From positions 1-52,128 of the forward strand of contig CAJUFK010000009.1 of the NCBI GenBank assembly GCA_910585535.1: a stretch of 52,128 nucleotides of DNA, in the 5' to 3' direction. The position numbers and the translations under genes were made by a program. Shown here in pieces: positions 22,817-30,201 of this stretch (positions within the stretch are counted from its first letter, which is position 1; every line of letters begins with the position of its first letter). The stretch is from an uncultured Angelakisella sp. GTDB lineage: Bacteria; Bacillota; Clostridia; Oscillospirales; Ruminococcaceae. Below the pieces are notes generated by a model. That model saw nothing but the letters and a program-made list of their open reading frames with translations, had not been told where the DNA came from and ran no database searches.

Positions 22817-23090
22817 GTTCAAGGAGCTGCCGGTCCTGCTCATCCAGCCCATCCCCATCTTCGGGGGTGGGCTTTTTTTCTTGCTCCTCTCGGCCCAATA
22901 AATGATCAACAGAACACCCCAGGAACCCAGCAATAAGTGCAAGCGTCGAGGAGGATATATCTGATGTTGGATTCTTTTTCCATTTACTGAAAAGGCTTTC
23001 CGATATTCCAGTTTCTTTTGATAATTTGTAGGCAGAGATATTTTTCATTTGTAGTAAGTTTAGTATTATTTGCGAATGTTCCACAAACAT
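22740..23090 (-). CDS. Phage repressor, Xre/cI-like
   Basis: 116 residues from ATG 23090 with AAGGG upstream; a longer in-frame form would start inside the operator region and is unlikely. Residues about 5-65 form a Xre helix-turn-helix: MKNISAYKLSKETGISESLFSKWKK, then STLALIAGFLGCSVDHLLG. A charged linker and a C-terminal helix (QLLELMKLLSADQKKFL) follow, probably for oligomerisation. There is no LexA-like peptidase domain, so induction should not be by RecA-driven self-cleavage. It is transcribed away from the early genes, with five CTTGA half-sites in between. Confidence 0.87.
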   Translation of the reverse strand: MFVEHSQIILNLLQMKNISAYKLSKETGISESLFSKWKKNPTSDISSSTLALIAGFLGCSVDHLLGREEQEKKPTPEDGDGLDEQDRQLLELMKLLSADQKKFLLAQLLTLTGQGK

Positions 23091-23106
23091 CACCCTTTTT
23101 CTTTGT

Positions 23107-23188
23107 GTAATATGTATAAACTTGAGCGTGTTCAAGCAATTCCCCTTGACTACATGAATGAAATCAAGTAAACTAATCTCAAATCAAG
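23107..23188. promoter_or_regulatory. Repressor operator cluster
   Basis: Five half-sites in 68 bp: CTTGA at 23121-23125 and 23145-23149, and its complement TCAAG at 23132-23136, 23164-23168 and 23184-23188. The first pair forms CTTGA-N6-TCAAG. On the - strand TTGAAC (23135-23130), 17-nt spacer, TATTAC (23112-23107) would be the repressor promoter. The early promoter lies among the same half-sites, giving a two-way switch. Confidence 0.65.
23146..23174 (+). promoter_or_regulatory. Early (lytic) promoter
   Basis: TTGACT (23146-23151), 17-nt spacer, TAAACT (23169-23174). It overlaps the CTTGA and TCAAG half-sites at 23145-23149 and 23164-23168, so repressor binding would block it. Confidence 0.7.
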
Positions 23189-23227
23189 TATTAAAACGAA
23201 TCAACCACTGGAGAGGAGGTGAACAAA

Positions 23228-23401
23228 GTGAACCGACCGAGAGACCGGATTGCCTATCTATGGGCAAATATTCAGTTCCTTTGGGATGTTCATGGAAAGT
23301 ATGTGTTCGGATACATGGGCTATGTGCTTATGTACATACTGCCAATAGTGAACTGGATCACGGTCATCTTCATATGGGTTTATATCCTGTCCTCAAGATG
23401 A
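23228..23401 (+). CDS. Small early membrane protein
   Basis: 57 residues from GTG 23228, 8 nt after GAGAGGAGG; an in-frame GTG at 23219 lies inside the ribosome site itself. A basic N-terminus (NRPRDRIAY) is followed by a long hydrophobic stretch, YMGYVLMYILPIVNWITV with FIWVYIL, able to form one or two membrane helices. No family recognised. It is the first gene after the lytic promoter, where phages often place lysogeny-control or exclusion proteins. Its end overlaps the 3' end of the broken gene on the other strand. Confidence 0.6.
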   Translation: MNRPRDRIAYLWANIQFLWDVHGKYVFGYMGYVLMYILPIVNWITVIFIWVYILSSR

Positions 23402-23723
23402 AGAGATGAACAAAGCAACAACAGCAACGATAAGAGCCAACAACGCAATCCAATTATCCGCAGCATACTTGAGTATGTTGCGCCACCCAAACATCCACCT
23501 GTACTCAAGGTAGCGGATCCCCTTTTTCCGTAATGGAATATGTCCCGGATGGCACAGCTGTTCCGTCCAATCCGATTACATCTGCGTGTTGAGCGACCAA
23601 TCCAAATTCCAGCAATGCGTCACACGGTGGTTCTGCCAGCATTGTATGCTTGCTGAAATACTGCAAATCCTCCAGTTCATATTTTTGCAGCACAATATCG
23701 TCAAATTCAGATTTTCTAAGCAC
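23393..23723 (-). pseudogene. Frameshifted small phage protein with C-terminal membrane helix
   Basis: The frame from GTG 23723 runs through YELEDLQYFSKHTMLAEPPC and YSITEKG, then meets a stop at 23505. If one base of the AAAAAGGGG run (about 23519-23527) is skipped, it continues as IRYLEYRWMFGWRN and a membrane helix WIALLALIVAVVALF to TGA at 23393, giving about 108 residues. The TEKG-x-RYLEYR join is natural for this type of phage protein, so a one-base insertion in the run is likely. It lies antisense among the early genes. Function unknown. Confidence 0.65.
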
Positions 23724-23811
23724 TCACCAGCACCCCCCGTTTCATCCAATTGCCTTAATTATAGGAAAAGTTTTAATACTTGTCAACGAATTTGGAAAGG
23801 AGGACACCACA

Positions 23812-24069
23812 ATGGTAGCGTTCACCGAAGCGTCCACCCGGCGGGTCTTAAGCCCCTGGGGGGTAGAAGTCAAAAAGCGGCTCATCGAAAGGTCGCTCAA
23901 GCAGGATGACCTTGTGGCCAGGCTTGTGGAACAGGGTCATAGCATCGACAAGGCTGCGCTGTCTAATCTGCTTTACGGGATCGGAGCATCCAACCGGCAG
24001 CCGGAGATCGAGTGTATCAGCCGGCTGCTGGACATCCCGTATCTGAAGCAGACAGCATCCAGCGCATAA
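23812..24069 (+). CDS. Small HTH regulator of the early region
   Basis: 85 residues with AAAGGAGG before the ATG. The stretch VKKRLIERSLKQDDLVARLV, then KAALSNLLYGIGASNRQPEIE and ISRLLDIP, is a helix-turn-helix of the lambda-repressor/Cro fold. It could act as a Cro-like switch or as an early regulator. First of a tight series of small rightward genes. Confidence 0.7.
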   Translation: MVAFTEASTRRVLSPWGVEVKKRLIERSLKQDDLVARLVEQGHSIDKAALSNLLYGIGASNRQPEIECISRLLDIPYLKQTASSA

Positions 24070-24086
24070 GAAGGAGGTTAGCACCA

Positions 24087-24452
24087 ATGACTGGACTGGT
24101 CATTACCACAGAGAATGAGATGCATAAAGTCGCCTACGACCCGCCTCATTATGAGGTCATCCAGGAGGCTGTTGGCGGGAACTGTGAACTGGTCTGTCCT
24201 AAAGGGCTTCAAAAGCCCTACTGCATGATGGTCAACGAAGAGGGGCGATTGCTGGGCATGCCGTTTAACCCCTTGGGGAGTTACCTCTGTGGCACTTTGA
24301 TTCATGGTTCTTTCATCGTAGGAGACGTCATTATTCTCAGACTGGGTCACTATGCTGGAGAACCCGATTTGGTCGGCATGAGCGATGAGGAGGCCCAGCA
24401 GTTGGGTGACTGGTTTGTAAAAATAAGCATGGGCGTTGTTCACTGGAGGTGA
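24087..24452 (+). CDS. DUF3846-like phage protein
   Basis: 121 residues from ATG 24087 with AAGGAGG. It has the DUF3846 pattern: HYEVIQEAVGGNCELVCPK, then MMVNEEGRLLGMPFNPLGS and LIHGSFIVGDVIIL. Such proteins are common in phages and conjugative elements of Firmicutes and have no known function. It is an early-region gene, 17 nt after the HTH gene. Confidence 0.75.
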   Translation: MTGLVITTENEMHKVAYDPPHYEVIQEAVGGNCELVCPKGLQKPYCMMVNEEGRLLGMPFNPLGSYLCGTLIHGSFIVGDVIILRLGHYAGEPDLVGMSDEEAQQLGDWFVKISMGVVHWR

Positions 24453-24459
24453 GAAGAGT

Positions 24460-24702
24460 ATGGAGACCATTAAAGTTACCTTAGAAATTCCGCTGACAGA
24501 GGAACTGCTGCGCCGGGTAGACGCTGCGGCAAAGTGGATGGAGACCACCCGGCAGGAGTTCATCGAACAAGCATTAGATACCGGTGTGTTGCACAGCATC
24601 GAGAACGGCCTAACCATAACGGAGCGCCTTATGTTGCAGTATCCCGGCCGGACAGCTGCGCTGGAGGCCATAAAAAAAGGGAACGTACCTCATGATAAAT
24701 AA
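24460..24702 (+). CDS. Ribbon-helix-helix-like small protein
   Basis: 80 residues from ATG 24460 with GGAGGTGAG. The N-terminal VTLEIPLTEELLRRVDAAAK, followed by a helix with TRQEFIEQAL, is the strand-helix-helix pattern of Arc/CopG-type DNA-binding proteins. The C-terminal part is helical and basic. Probably a local early regulator; target not visible. Confidence 0.6.
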   Translation: METIKVTLEIPLTEELLRRVDAAAKWMETTRQEFIEQALDTGVLHSIENGLTITERLMLQYPGRTAALEAIKKGNVPHDK

Positions 24703-24715
24703 TGGAGATTGAGGT

Positions 24716-25183
24716 ATGCTCTCCCTGGCAAAGAGAAGGGATGTGAACGATATGACCGAAGGAACAAGCACTCTGAGCGTTGATTCTGCGATCCGCATCG
24801 CCAAAATCATCGCAACCGCACCGGTGGCCCGGATGCCGATGATTACCCAGCTTTTCCACCAGGCGTCGGTGAATCTGGAGGGGCTGGAGGAACTGATGGA
24901 GAACAGCGCCGCATCTGACCATAGCCGACTGATTGACACCGCCGAGTTTATCCAGGAACTGACGGAGGGCCGGGAGACGACAGAACGCGGCTACCTGTTT
25001 ACCCCAGACGAGTTCAACCAGTTTTGTCTGGCGCGGGATCTCTCCCCTCGGCTGGTGAAACGGCATCTGTACGAAAAGGGATACATCGAGGCAAAAAAGG
25101 AGGCGACCGGAAAACTGATTTACTCTGTCACCATTCATATCGATGGTATCAACCAGCGTCGGGTAGTTGTGAAGCCATGTTGA
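24716..25183 (+). CDS. Hypothetical early phage protein
   Basis: 155 residues from ATG 24716 (GGAG upstream); an internal ATG at 24752 is an alternative start. All-helical, cytosolic. The C-terminal part FNQFCLARDLSPRLVKRHLY followed by EKGYIEAKKEATGKLIYSVT looks like a winged-helix module, so DNA binding is possible. Family not recognised. Confidence 0.55.
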   Translation: MLSLAKRRDVNDMTEGTSTLSVDSAIRIAKIIATAPVARMPMITQLFHQASVNLEGLEELMENSAASDHSRLIDTAEFIQELTEGRETTERGYLFTPDEFNQFCLARDLSPRLVKRHLYEKGYIEAKKEATGKLIYSVTIHIDGINQRRVVVKPC

Positions 25184-25192
25184 AAACAAAGC

Positions 25193-25224
25193 GCCCTGCC
25201 AGGTGCAGGAACACCTAACAGGGC
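25193..25224. repeat. Hairpin between early genes
   Basis: GCCCTG-CC-AGGTG pairs with CACCT-AA-CAGGGC (25193-25224). No T-run follows. It may slow transcription or protect mRNA ends. Confidence 0.45.
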
Positions 25225-25308
25225 AAGTGACCCAACAAAACCAACAAAAGGCCACAGATGGATTATACCACATCCTTCTGTTTGTTGACAAGGAAGGAGA
25301 GAAATCAG

Positions 25309-25521
25309 ATGACGCTTTTGACCCGCAAAGAAGCAGCCGCCCGACTGGGGATGTCGCTGCCCACGCTGGACCTTGAACGTACCACTGGCCGGTTGGCCTA
25401 CATACAGCGAAAGCCCGGTAGCAAGGTGTGGATCACTGAGGAGGCCATCGCCGAATACTTGGCGCGCGCCACTCATCAAGCCCGACCGGAGATGAAGGCT
25501 TACCGTCGCCGTTGGGCTTAA
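25309..25521 (+). CDS. Excisionase-like HTH protein
   Basis: 70 residues from ATG 25309 with AAGGAGAG upstream. It begins LTRKEAAARLGMSLPTLDLE, a MerR-like winged helix of the kind found in excisionases and the HTH_17 family, with a wing RKPGSKVWITEEAIAEYLAR. It may direct excision or be a structural DNA-binding protein. It is far from the integrase gene, so the excisionase role is not certain. Confidence 0.7.
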   Translation: MTLLTRKEAAARLGMSLPTLDLERTTGRLAYIQRKPGSKVWITEEAIAEYLARATHQARPEMKAYRRRWA

Positions 25522-25547
25522 CCAAAAACAGAAAGGATGTTCTGACG

Positions 25548-26030
25548 ATGAAATCGAATAAAATCAACGCATCGGCAGTATTTGAACTGCTGCTCGTTCT
25601 CCTGATAACTGCCATCGCCTTCGTGTGGGGCAGCTTGGTCGCCCAGATGGAGCGGGGCTATGATGCCGTTGGTGGCGAGTACCTCCTCCTGCTTTTCCCC
25701 GCTGTCTATTACCCTGGCAAGAAGATGATCCTGGACGGGATTGCTGAACTCCGAAAACAAAATGAAAGGATGAAGAAGAAAATGGAAGAAAAAGCTACGT
25801 GCGAACTCCTTCTGGCCGGAGCAGATGAAGAACAGGCCAGAATGAAAATCACCGGGACCTTTGAGGGCATTTTTGCCTGGGCCAAAATCACAGATCAGCT
25901 TTGCAGGAGTCTCGACATTTCGCCGGCCGCACTCGCCGGTATGATGCCCCACTTGGTCAATGATTATCGCCGGGCAGCCCTCAACAGCCGAGCGGTGAGA
26001 GTGGAAGGGAAAGCGGGGGCTGAGGGGTGA
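25548..26030 (+). CDS. Early phage membrane protein
   Basis: 160 residues from ATG 25548 with GAAAGGA. Two hydrophobic segments near the N-terminus (FELLLVLLITAIAFVWGSLV, about 13-32, and YLLLLFPAVYY, about 45-55) are followed by a charged coiled coil (LRKQNERMKKKMEEKA) and a soluble helical domain. No family recognised. The stop codon overlaps the first start option of the helicase fragment. Confidence 0.6.
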   Translation: MKSNKINASAVFELLLVLLITAIAFVWGSLVAQMERGYDAVGGEYLLLLFPAVYYPGKKMILDGIAELRKQNERMKKKMEEKATCELLLAGADEEQARMKITGTFEGIFAWAKITDQLCRSLDISPAALAGMMPHLVNDYRRAALNSRAVRVEGKAGAEG

Positions 26031-26032
26031 AG

Positions 26033-26395
26033 ATGGCGCTGAAGGGCAGCACACTGATCCTCATAGAAGTGGACAATGTGCAGTTTACCATCATTAAGAG
26101 CTGGAACAAAATGAAGTGGGATAAAAAGAGCCTGTCGCTTCATGGCATCGCTGACATCGAACTGCTGGACAAGCTGGCCAGCATTGTCCGGCTCCCCCCG
26201 ATAGTGGCGCAGCGGCGACGGGAACTCCATACCCTGCAGGATGCGGTGGACCATGAGAGGATGAACCCAAAGCCTGTCCCTTTCCGCAGGTACCCTGTGA
26301 AGATGCCGCTCTATGCCCACCAAGTCCGCGGTGCAAACATGGCGATGCTGACCTTCGGATGGGTGGCCCCGGAGGGGGGGACAGCACATGGATAG
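26033..26395 (+). pseudogene. N-terminal fragment of a split SNF2-type helicase
   Basis: 120 residues from ATG 26033. The last third, PVPFRRYPVKMPLYAHQVRG followed by ANMAMLTFGW, is the Q-motif region that normally lies directly before motif I of SNF2-type phage helicases. The frame then ends at TAG 26393 inside the start of the next gene. The missing motif I (GKGFGFLFEMGCG) begins 3.8 kb downstream at 30210. If the two GACAGC copies (26380-26385 and 30200-30205) are joined, the reading becomes PEGGTAQGKGFGF, in frame. The gene therefore looks split by the block between. Stand-alone function is unlikely but not excluded. Confidence 0.7.
26380..26385. repeat. Left GACAGC copy at the helicase split
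   Basis: GACAGC at 26380-26385 recurs at 30200-30205, 3,820 bp away. Joining the copies restores the helicase frame. A 6-bp repeat can occur by chance; the frame restoration is what makes it notable. Confidence 0.5.
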
Positions 26396-26720
26396 CACCA
26401 TTACAATGGACGCCATTGTCACTTTCCTGGGACAGATGGGGGCATCTACTTCCGCTGAAGCATCGGTTCTTTGCAAGGCAGCGGCCAGCATCCTTTTTGC
26501 CATCTCGGAGGAGGGGGCAAAAACCCCGGACGATGCCCTCGACATCCTCCACGACTATCGGTTCCAGACCAAGCAGTACAGAGCCCTCCATAGCAAGCAC
26601 GAGGTCGCCGGCAAGCCTGTCTGTAAGGACGGTGTGTGGCACTGCCCCAGCTGTAATCGCCGAACAACCCCCAACCACTCCTACTGCCATCGTTGTGGGA
26701 AAAAGCTGGGCTGGGGATGA
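26388..26720 (+). CDS. Zinc-ribbon phage protein
   Basis: 110 residues; the start ATGGATAG overlaps the stop of the helicase fragment, and GGAGGGGGG lies 7 nt before it. Helical N-terminal 75 residues, then a C-terminal zinc ribbon HCPSCNRRTTPNHSYCHRCG (two CxxC knuckles). It may bind nucleic acid or a protein partner. First gene of the block that splits the helicase. Confidence 0.65.
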   Translation: MDSTITMDAIVTFLGQMGASTSAEASVLCKAAASILFAISEEGAKTPDDALDILHDYRFQTKQYRALHSKHEVAGKPVCKDGVWHCPSCNRRTTPNHSYCHRCGKKLGWG

Positions 26721-26889
26721 TTCTGGATAACAATCGGTAAAGGGGGGATGCGATGAAAAGCGCATAAATGGCCTCCCCATGCTGCAACACGGAGAGGCCG
26801 AAAGGCTAAAAAACATCGGGAATTCTGTCTTCGCCTAAAAGGATTATAGCACCTTTTGGGCCAGGGCGCAACAAGAAGGGTGGTTTTTT

Positions 26890-27264
26890 ATGAACGAGTG
26901 GTATGAGCAGGCGGCGAAAAAGCTGGCAGCCGAGAAAAACACCGGAAGTTACGACAGGTATGCCAGTGCCATGAAGAAGTTGGTTTGCGAGAAGATGATT
27001 TTCTTTTCACAGCAGGATGCAGAATTTGCCCAGGCCGTTGTCCAAGGCGGCACCTTCTCGGACTGCATGAAAGCCGTGGCTAAGAACTGTGGAAACGTCA
27101 TTTCCGATGAAGAGGCGATTCGCCGGGCAGTGCGGTTCTACTTTCCTGGAGCCGATGTGCGGTTCCATATGACAATCAACCTCTGTGCCGATGTGGAGGC
27201 CGAGGCCGCTCAGCAGGCTACCGTTACTGGCCCAAAAATCCTCAACCTTGAGGACTTTCTGTGA
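26890..27264 (+). CDS. PcfK-like protein
   Basis: 124 residues. The C-terminal part, SDEEAIRRAVRFYFPGADVRF, is the hallmark of PcfK-like proteins (PF14058), first seen on the conjugative plasmid pCF10 and now common in Firmicute phages and conjugative elements. The N-terminal part, YDRYASAMKKLVCEKMIFFS, is helical. Function unknown; it is usually found directly next to PcfJ, as here (13 nt apart). Confidence 0.82.
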   Translation: MNEWYEQAAKKLAAEKNTGSYDRYASAMKKLVCEKMIFFSQQDAEFAQAVVQGGTFSDCMKAVAKNCGNVISDEEAIRRAVRFYFPGADVRFHMTINLCADVEAEAAQQATVTGPKILNLEDFL

Positions 27265-27277
27265 GGGGGCGTGAAAA

Positions 27278-29044
27278 GTGACAGACATAGAAAAAGCGGG
27301 ACGGCTTGTCCGGCAGGCACCGTCCTTGAACCAGGCGGAAAAGGATGCCATTAACGCACTGTTCCCGGCTTACATATTCCGCCGTTCCTGCACCGGCGAG
27401 ATTTGGACAACATGCTGCCATCGGCATCTGACAGTGAAGGATGAGGACATGATGGTGACCACCCCGGAGCGAAACTTCCAAGAGGTCATGTGGACTCCTC
27501 ACCAACGGGAACCGAAAAACCGATGGATGGATCCTCCTCAGCCTCGTGTAAAATGCCCTTTCTGCGGAGAGATGGTCATTGTAAAAGAACTGGGCCGTTC
27601 CGGGGGCCGGGACAACTTAAGCCGGTACCGGCGGGCGGTGGTTCTGCGGTGGTACAGGGGGGCGCTGTGGGCCAGGGCCTATGATTGTGGCAAACGCTAC
27701 AGCAGAGACAAAGGGTACAGTCTCACGGGTGAGCCCGAAAGCAAGCTGGTGGGTGTGTATCGCTTCAGGCCGGGTTTGGTGGAGGCAACCACCAGGGGCT
27801 GGTATGGGAATTACCCATTCCTGTCGGTAGTCCAACAGGATGGCCCGCTCACTAAAGGGCGGTGGCGTATCCACGGCCCGTTCAACGCAAATGCGGAATA
27901 TGGCATTGGTTACGATGTAATTGGTCTGAGCGAGATAGAGAAAAGCCCATTCCGTTATTGCATGGCCGCCGAAGCAGAGAAGAAAACCGCCAAATTTCTG
28001 GAATTTCTAACTGCCTGCTGCTTTTATCCCCGGCAGATTGAGATGTTGATGAAGGCCGGGATGAGCGAAGTCGTCCGTGACCTGGTAGAACGGGGCGTAA
28101 AACACACCGCGGTTATTGATTGGGACGATCCCAAAAAGGCTTTCAAGCTAGACCGGCAGGATGTGAAGTTCTTTCTCACCACGAACCGCAACATCCAGCT
28201 TCTGGAATTATATAAGAGGCTGAAAGGCCGCGTCCCGCTGACAGAGTGCGAGTTGTGGATGTCCAGCGGGCTGGATATTCAGAAAACCTTCCGGGCGGCA
28301 AGGAAATGGAACATACCCCCGGAAAAGCTGATCCGGTACCTGGCCGGAAAAGTAGGGTGCGCCCGATACGGAGGAATGACCAGTATTTGTGCTGCCCGGC
28401 GATTTTGGGAGGACTATGTCAATGCTGCCGAGGCGATGGGCTACCCTCTACACCGGGAAAACATCCTGCTACCCAAAGACCTGGGCGCGGCACACGATGA
28501 AGCTACGAAAAAACACCAGGTAAGGCTGGAGCGGGAGCGGGCGGCCCGACGGCTGGAATGGGAGCGCCGGCAAAAGGCTGAACAGGCCGAGCATGACCGC
28601 CAGGTCCGTCTGGCAGAGGAGAAATATGATGAACGCCGCAAGAAACTGGAGAAGAAGTACGGTTTCGCTATGGACAGCTATGCGATCCGGGCGCCCCTCG
28701 GCAAGGATGAAATTTTAGCCGAAGCCAGGAAACTCCAGCACTGCGTGGGCGGCTACGCCGACCGGCACATCCAGGGGAAAACGACCATCCTTTTTATGCG
28801 GAGGGTCAAAAATCTGGACGAGCCTTGGCTGACCATTGAAATGACCGGAAACGAACTGATTCAGATCCATGGTTACAAAAATGAAGGTATACACACCGCC
28901 AAAGGACGATTTGCACCCGACCCGCGGGAGGTCTATCGGGATTTTCTGGACACCTGGCTGGAATGGCTGGAGAAAGGCAGTAAGCGGGACAAAAAGGGCA
29001 ATCCAAGGTTGCCCCGTAAGAAGAAAGGAGCAGTAGCAGCATGA
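27278..29044 (+). CDS. PcfJ-like protein
   Basis: 588 residues from GTG 27278 with GAGGGGG. The domain order is that of PcfJ-like proteins (PF14284): an N-terminal part with a CPFCGEMV knuckle, a central helical region, a long charged coiled coil (about 410-460, RLERERAARRLEWERRQKAE) and the conserved C-terminal KLQHCVGGYADRHIQGKTT with IHGYKNEGIH. Found in many conjugative elements and phages; its activity is not established. Its stop codon overlaps the next start. Confidence 0.85.
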   Translation: MTDIEKAGRLVRQAPSLNQAEKDAINALFPAYIFRRSCTGEIWTTCCHRHLTVKDEDMMVTTPERNFQEVMWTPHQREPKNRWMDPPQPRVKCPFCGEMVIVKELGRSGGRDNLSRYRRAVVLRWYRGALWARAYDCGKRYSRDKGYSLTGEPESKLVGVYRFRPGLVEATTRGWYGNYPFLSVVQQDGPLTKGRWRIHGPFNANAEYGIGYDVIGLSEIEKSPFRYCMAAEAEKKTAKFLEFLTACCFYPRQIEMLMKAGMSEVVRDLVERGVKHTAVIDWDDPKKAFKLDRQDVKFFLTTNRNIQLLELYKRLKGRVPLTECELWMSSGLDIQKTFRAARKWNIPPEKLIRYLAGKVGCARYGGMTSICAARRFWEDYVNAAEAMGYPLHRENILLPKDLGAAHDEATKKHQVRLERERAARRLEWERRQKAEQAEHDRQVRLAEEKYDERRKKLEKKYGFAMDSYAIRAPLGKDEILAEARKLQHCVGGYADRHIQGKTTILFMRRVKNLDEPWLTIEMTGNELIQIHGYKNEGIHTAKGRFAPDPREVYRDFLDTWLEWLEKGSKRDKKGNPRLPRKKKGAVAA

Positions 29045-30201
29045 ACCAAATGGAGGTAGTTGAGGGTCGGAGCCTCAGTCAAGACTTTGGGGTGGGCGGC
29101 TCGCCCGCTGCCGTGGAGGTTCCGCCCCCGCCCCCGCCCCGCACTGTGGAGACAGTGACGCTGGAAATTCACACTCTTCAGCACCAGGCGCAAGGCATTA
29201 TCCTGAACTATGCCATCGAGATTGGGCGCCGGCTGGAAGAAGCCAAAGCTATGCTCCCACATGGAGAATGGGGAAACTGGCTGAAGAAGGAGCTGGATTT
29301 CTCCCAGTCCACTGCACAGAACTTTATGCGGGTTTTCCGCGAATATGGGGACTCCCAGCAGAGCTTGTTCGGTAGCGCCCCAAAATCCCAGATGTTTGGG
29401 AATTTGACCTACTCCAAAGCACTGCGCCTTCTGGCCATTCCGGACGAGGAGGAGCGAGAGAAGTTCGTAGCCGAAAACGATGTGGAGCGCATGAGCATCC
29501 GAGAGCTGAACGAAGCCCTCAAGGCCAGGAACGAGGCTGAGGAGCGGGCCACCGTTGCTCAAACGGAGGCTGACCAAGCTAAGGCTGCCGCAAAAGCAGC
29601 GCAGGAGGCACTTGATAAGCAACGGGACAAAACCCAAAGGCTCCAAGATGCTTTGAGCGAGGCCAATACCGCTGCCCAGGCTGCTGAGGAGGAACACGCC
29701 AGTATGCTTCGGGAATTGGAGGAGCTTCGTAACCGGCCCGCTGAGGCGGACATGGCGGCTGTAGAGGCCGCCCGGAGGGTCGCTGTGGCCCAGATGACCG
29801 AGAAGGTGGACAATGCCAACTCCGCCAAGAAACAGGCTGAGGAAAAGCGCAGGGCCGCCGAGGAGGCCCTTGAGGCCGCAAAGAAGGAATTGGCCGACCT
29901 GAAAGCCAGGGAACCGGAGGTCCGGGAACTCACCCAAGAGGAAAAGGATGCGCTGACCGCCGGGGCGGTGGAGCAGGCCAAGGCAGAAGGTGCCGAGCAG
30001 ATCCGAGGACTGGAAAAGCAACTGGCCGCCGCCAACCCCAATGTGGCCGAGTTCAAGGTGCGGTTCACCTCCTGGCAGGAGGAGTACCAGAAGATGATGG
30101 AGGTCTTGAACCGCATCGCTCAGGCCAATGAGGAACAGGCCGCCAAGCTGCAGCAGGCGGTAAGGGCCGCACTGGAGCAGATGGGAGGTGATGCCACATG
30201 A
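29041..30201 (+). CDS. DUF3102 protein with long coiled coil
   Basis: 386 residues. After a Pro-rich segment, residues about 40-140 hold the DUF3102 domain: IEIGRRLEEAKAMLPHGEWG and KKELDFSQSTAQNFMRVFREYG. This resembles ParB-like/KfrA HTH pieces and is common in phages. Residues about 150-340 are a heptad coiled coil rich in A, E and K. Probably DNA-binding with a filament-forming tail, as in KfrA-type proteins; this is inferred. Its stop codon overlaps the ATG that opens the helicase remainder (ATGA). Confidence 0.8.
   Translation: MNQMEVVEGRSLSQDFGVGGSPAAVEVPPPPPPRTVETVTLEIHTLQHQAQGIILNYAIEIGRRLEEAKAMLPHGEWGNWLKKELDFSQSTAQNFMRVFREYGDSQQSLFGSAPKSQMFGNLTYSKALRLLAIPDEEEREKFVAENDVERMSIRELNEALKARNEAEERATVAQTEADQAKAAAKAAQEALDKQRDKTQRLQDALSEANTAAQAAEEEHASMLRELEELRNRPAEADMAAVEAARRVAVAQMTEKVDNANSAKKQAEEKRRAAEEALEAAKKELADLKAREPEVRELTQEEKDALTAGAVEQAKAEGAEQIRGLEKQLAAANPNVAEFKVRFTSWQEEYQKMMEVLNRIAQANEEQAAKLQQAVRAALEQMGGDAT

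Noticed and set aside
26890..30201. Reading the PcfK/PcfJ genes as proof of a conjugative element
   Set aside because: No relaxase, coupling protein or type IV secretion gene is present. These families are also common in phages, and the surrounding genes are phage genes.
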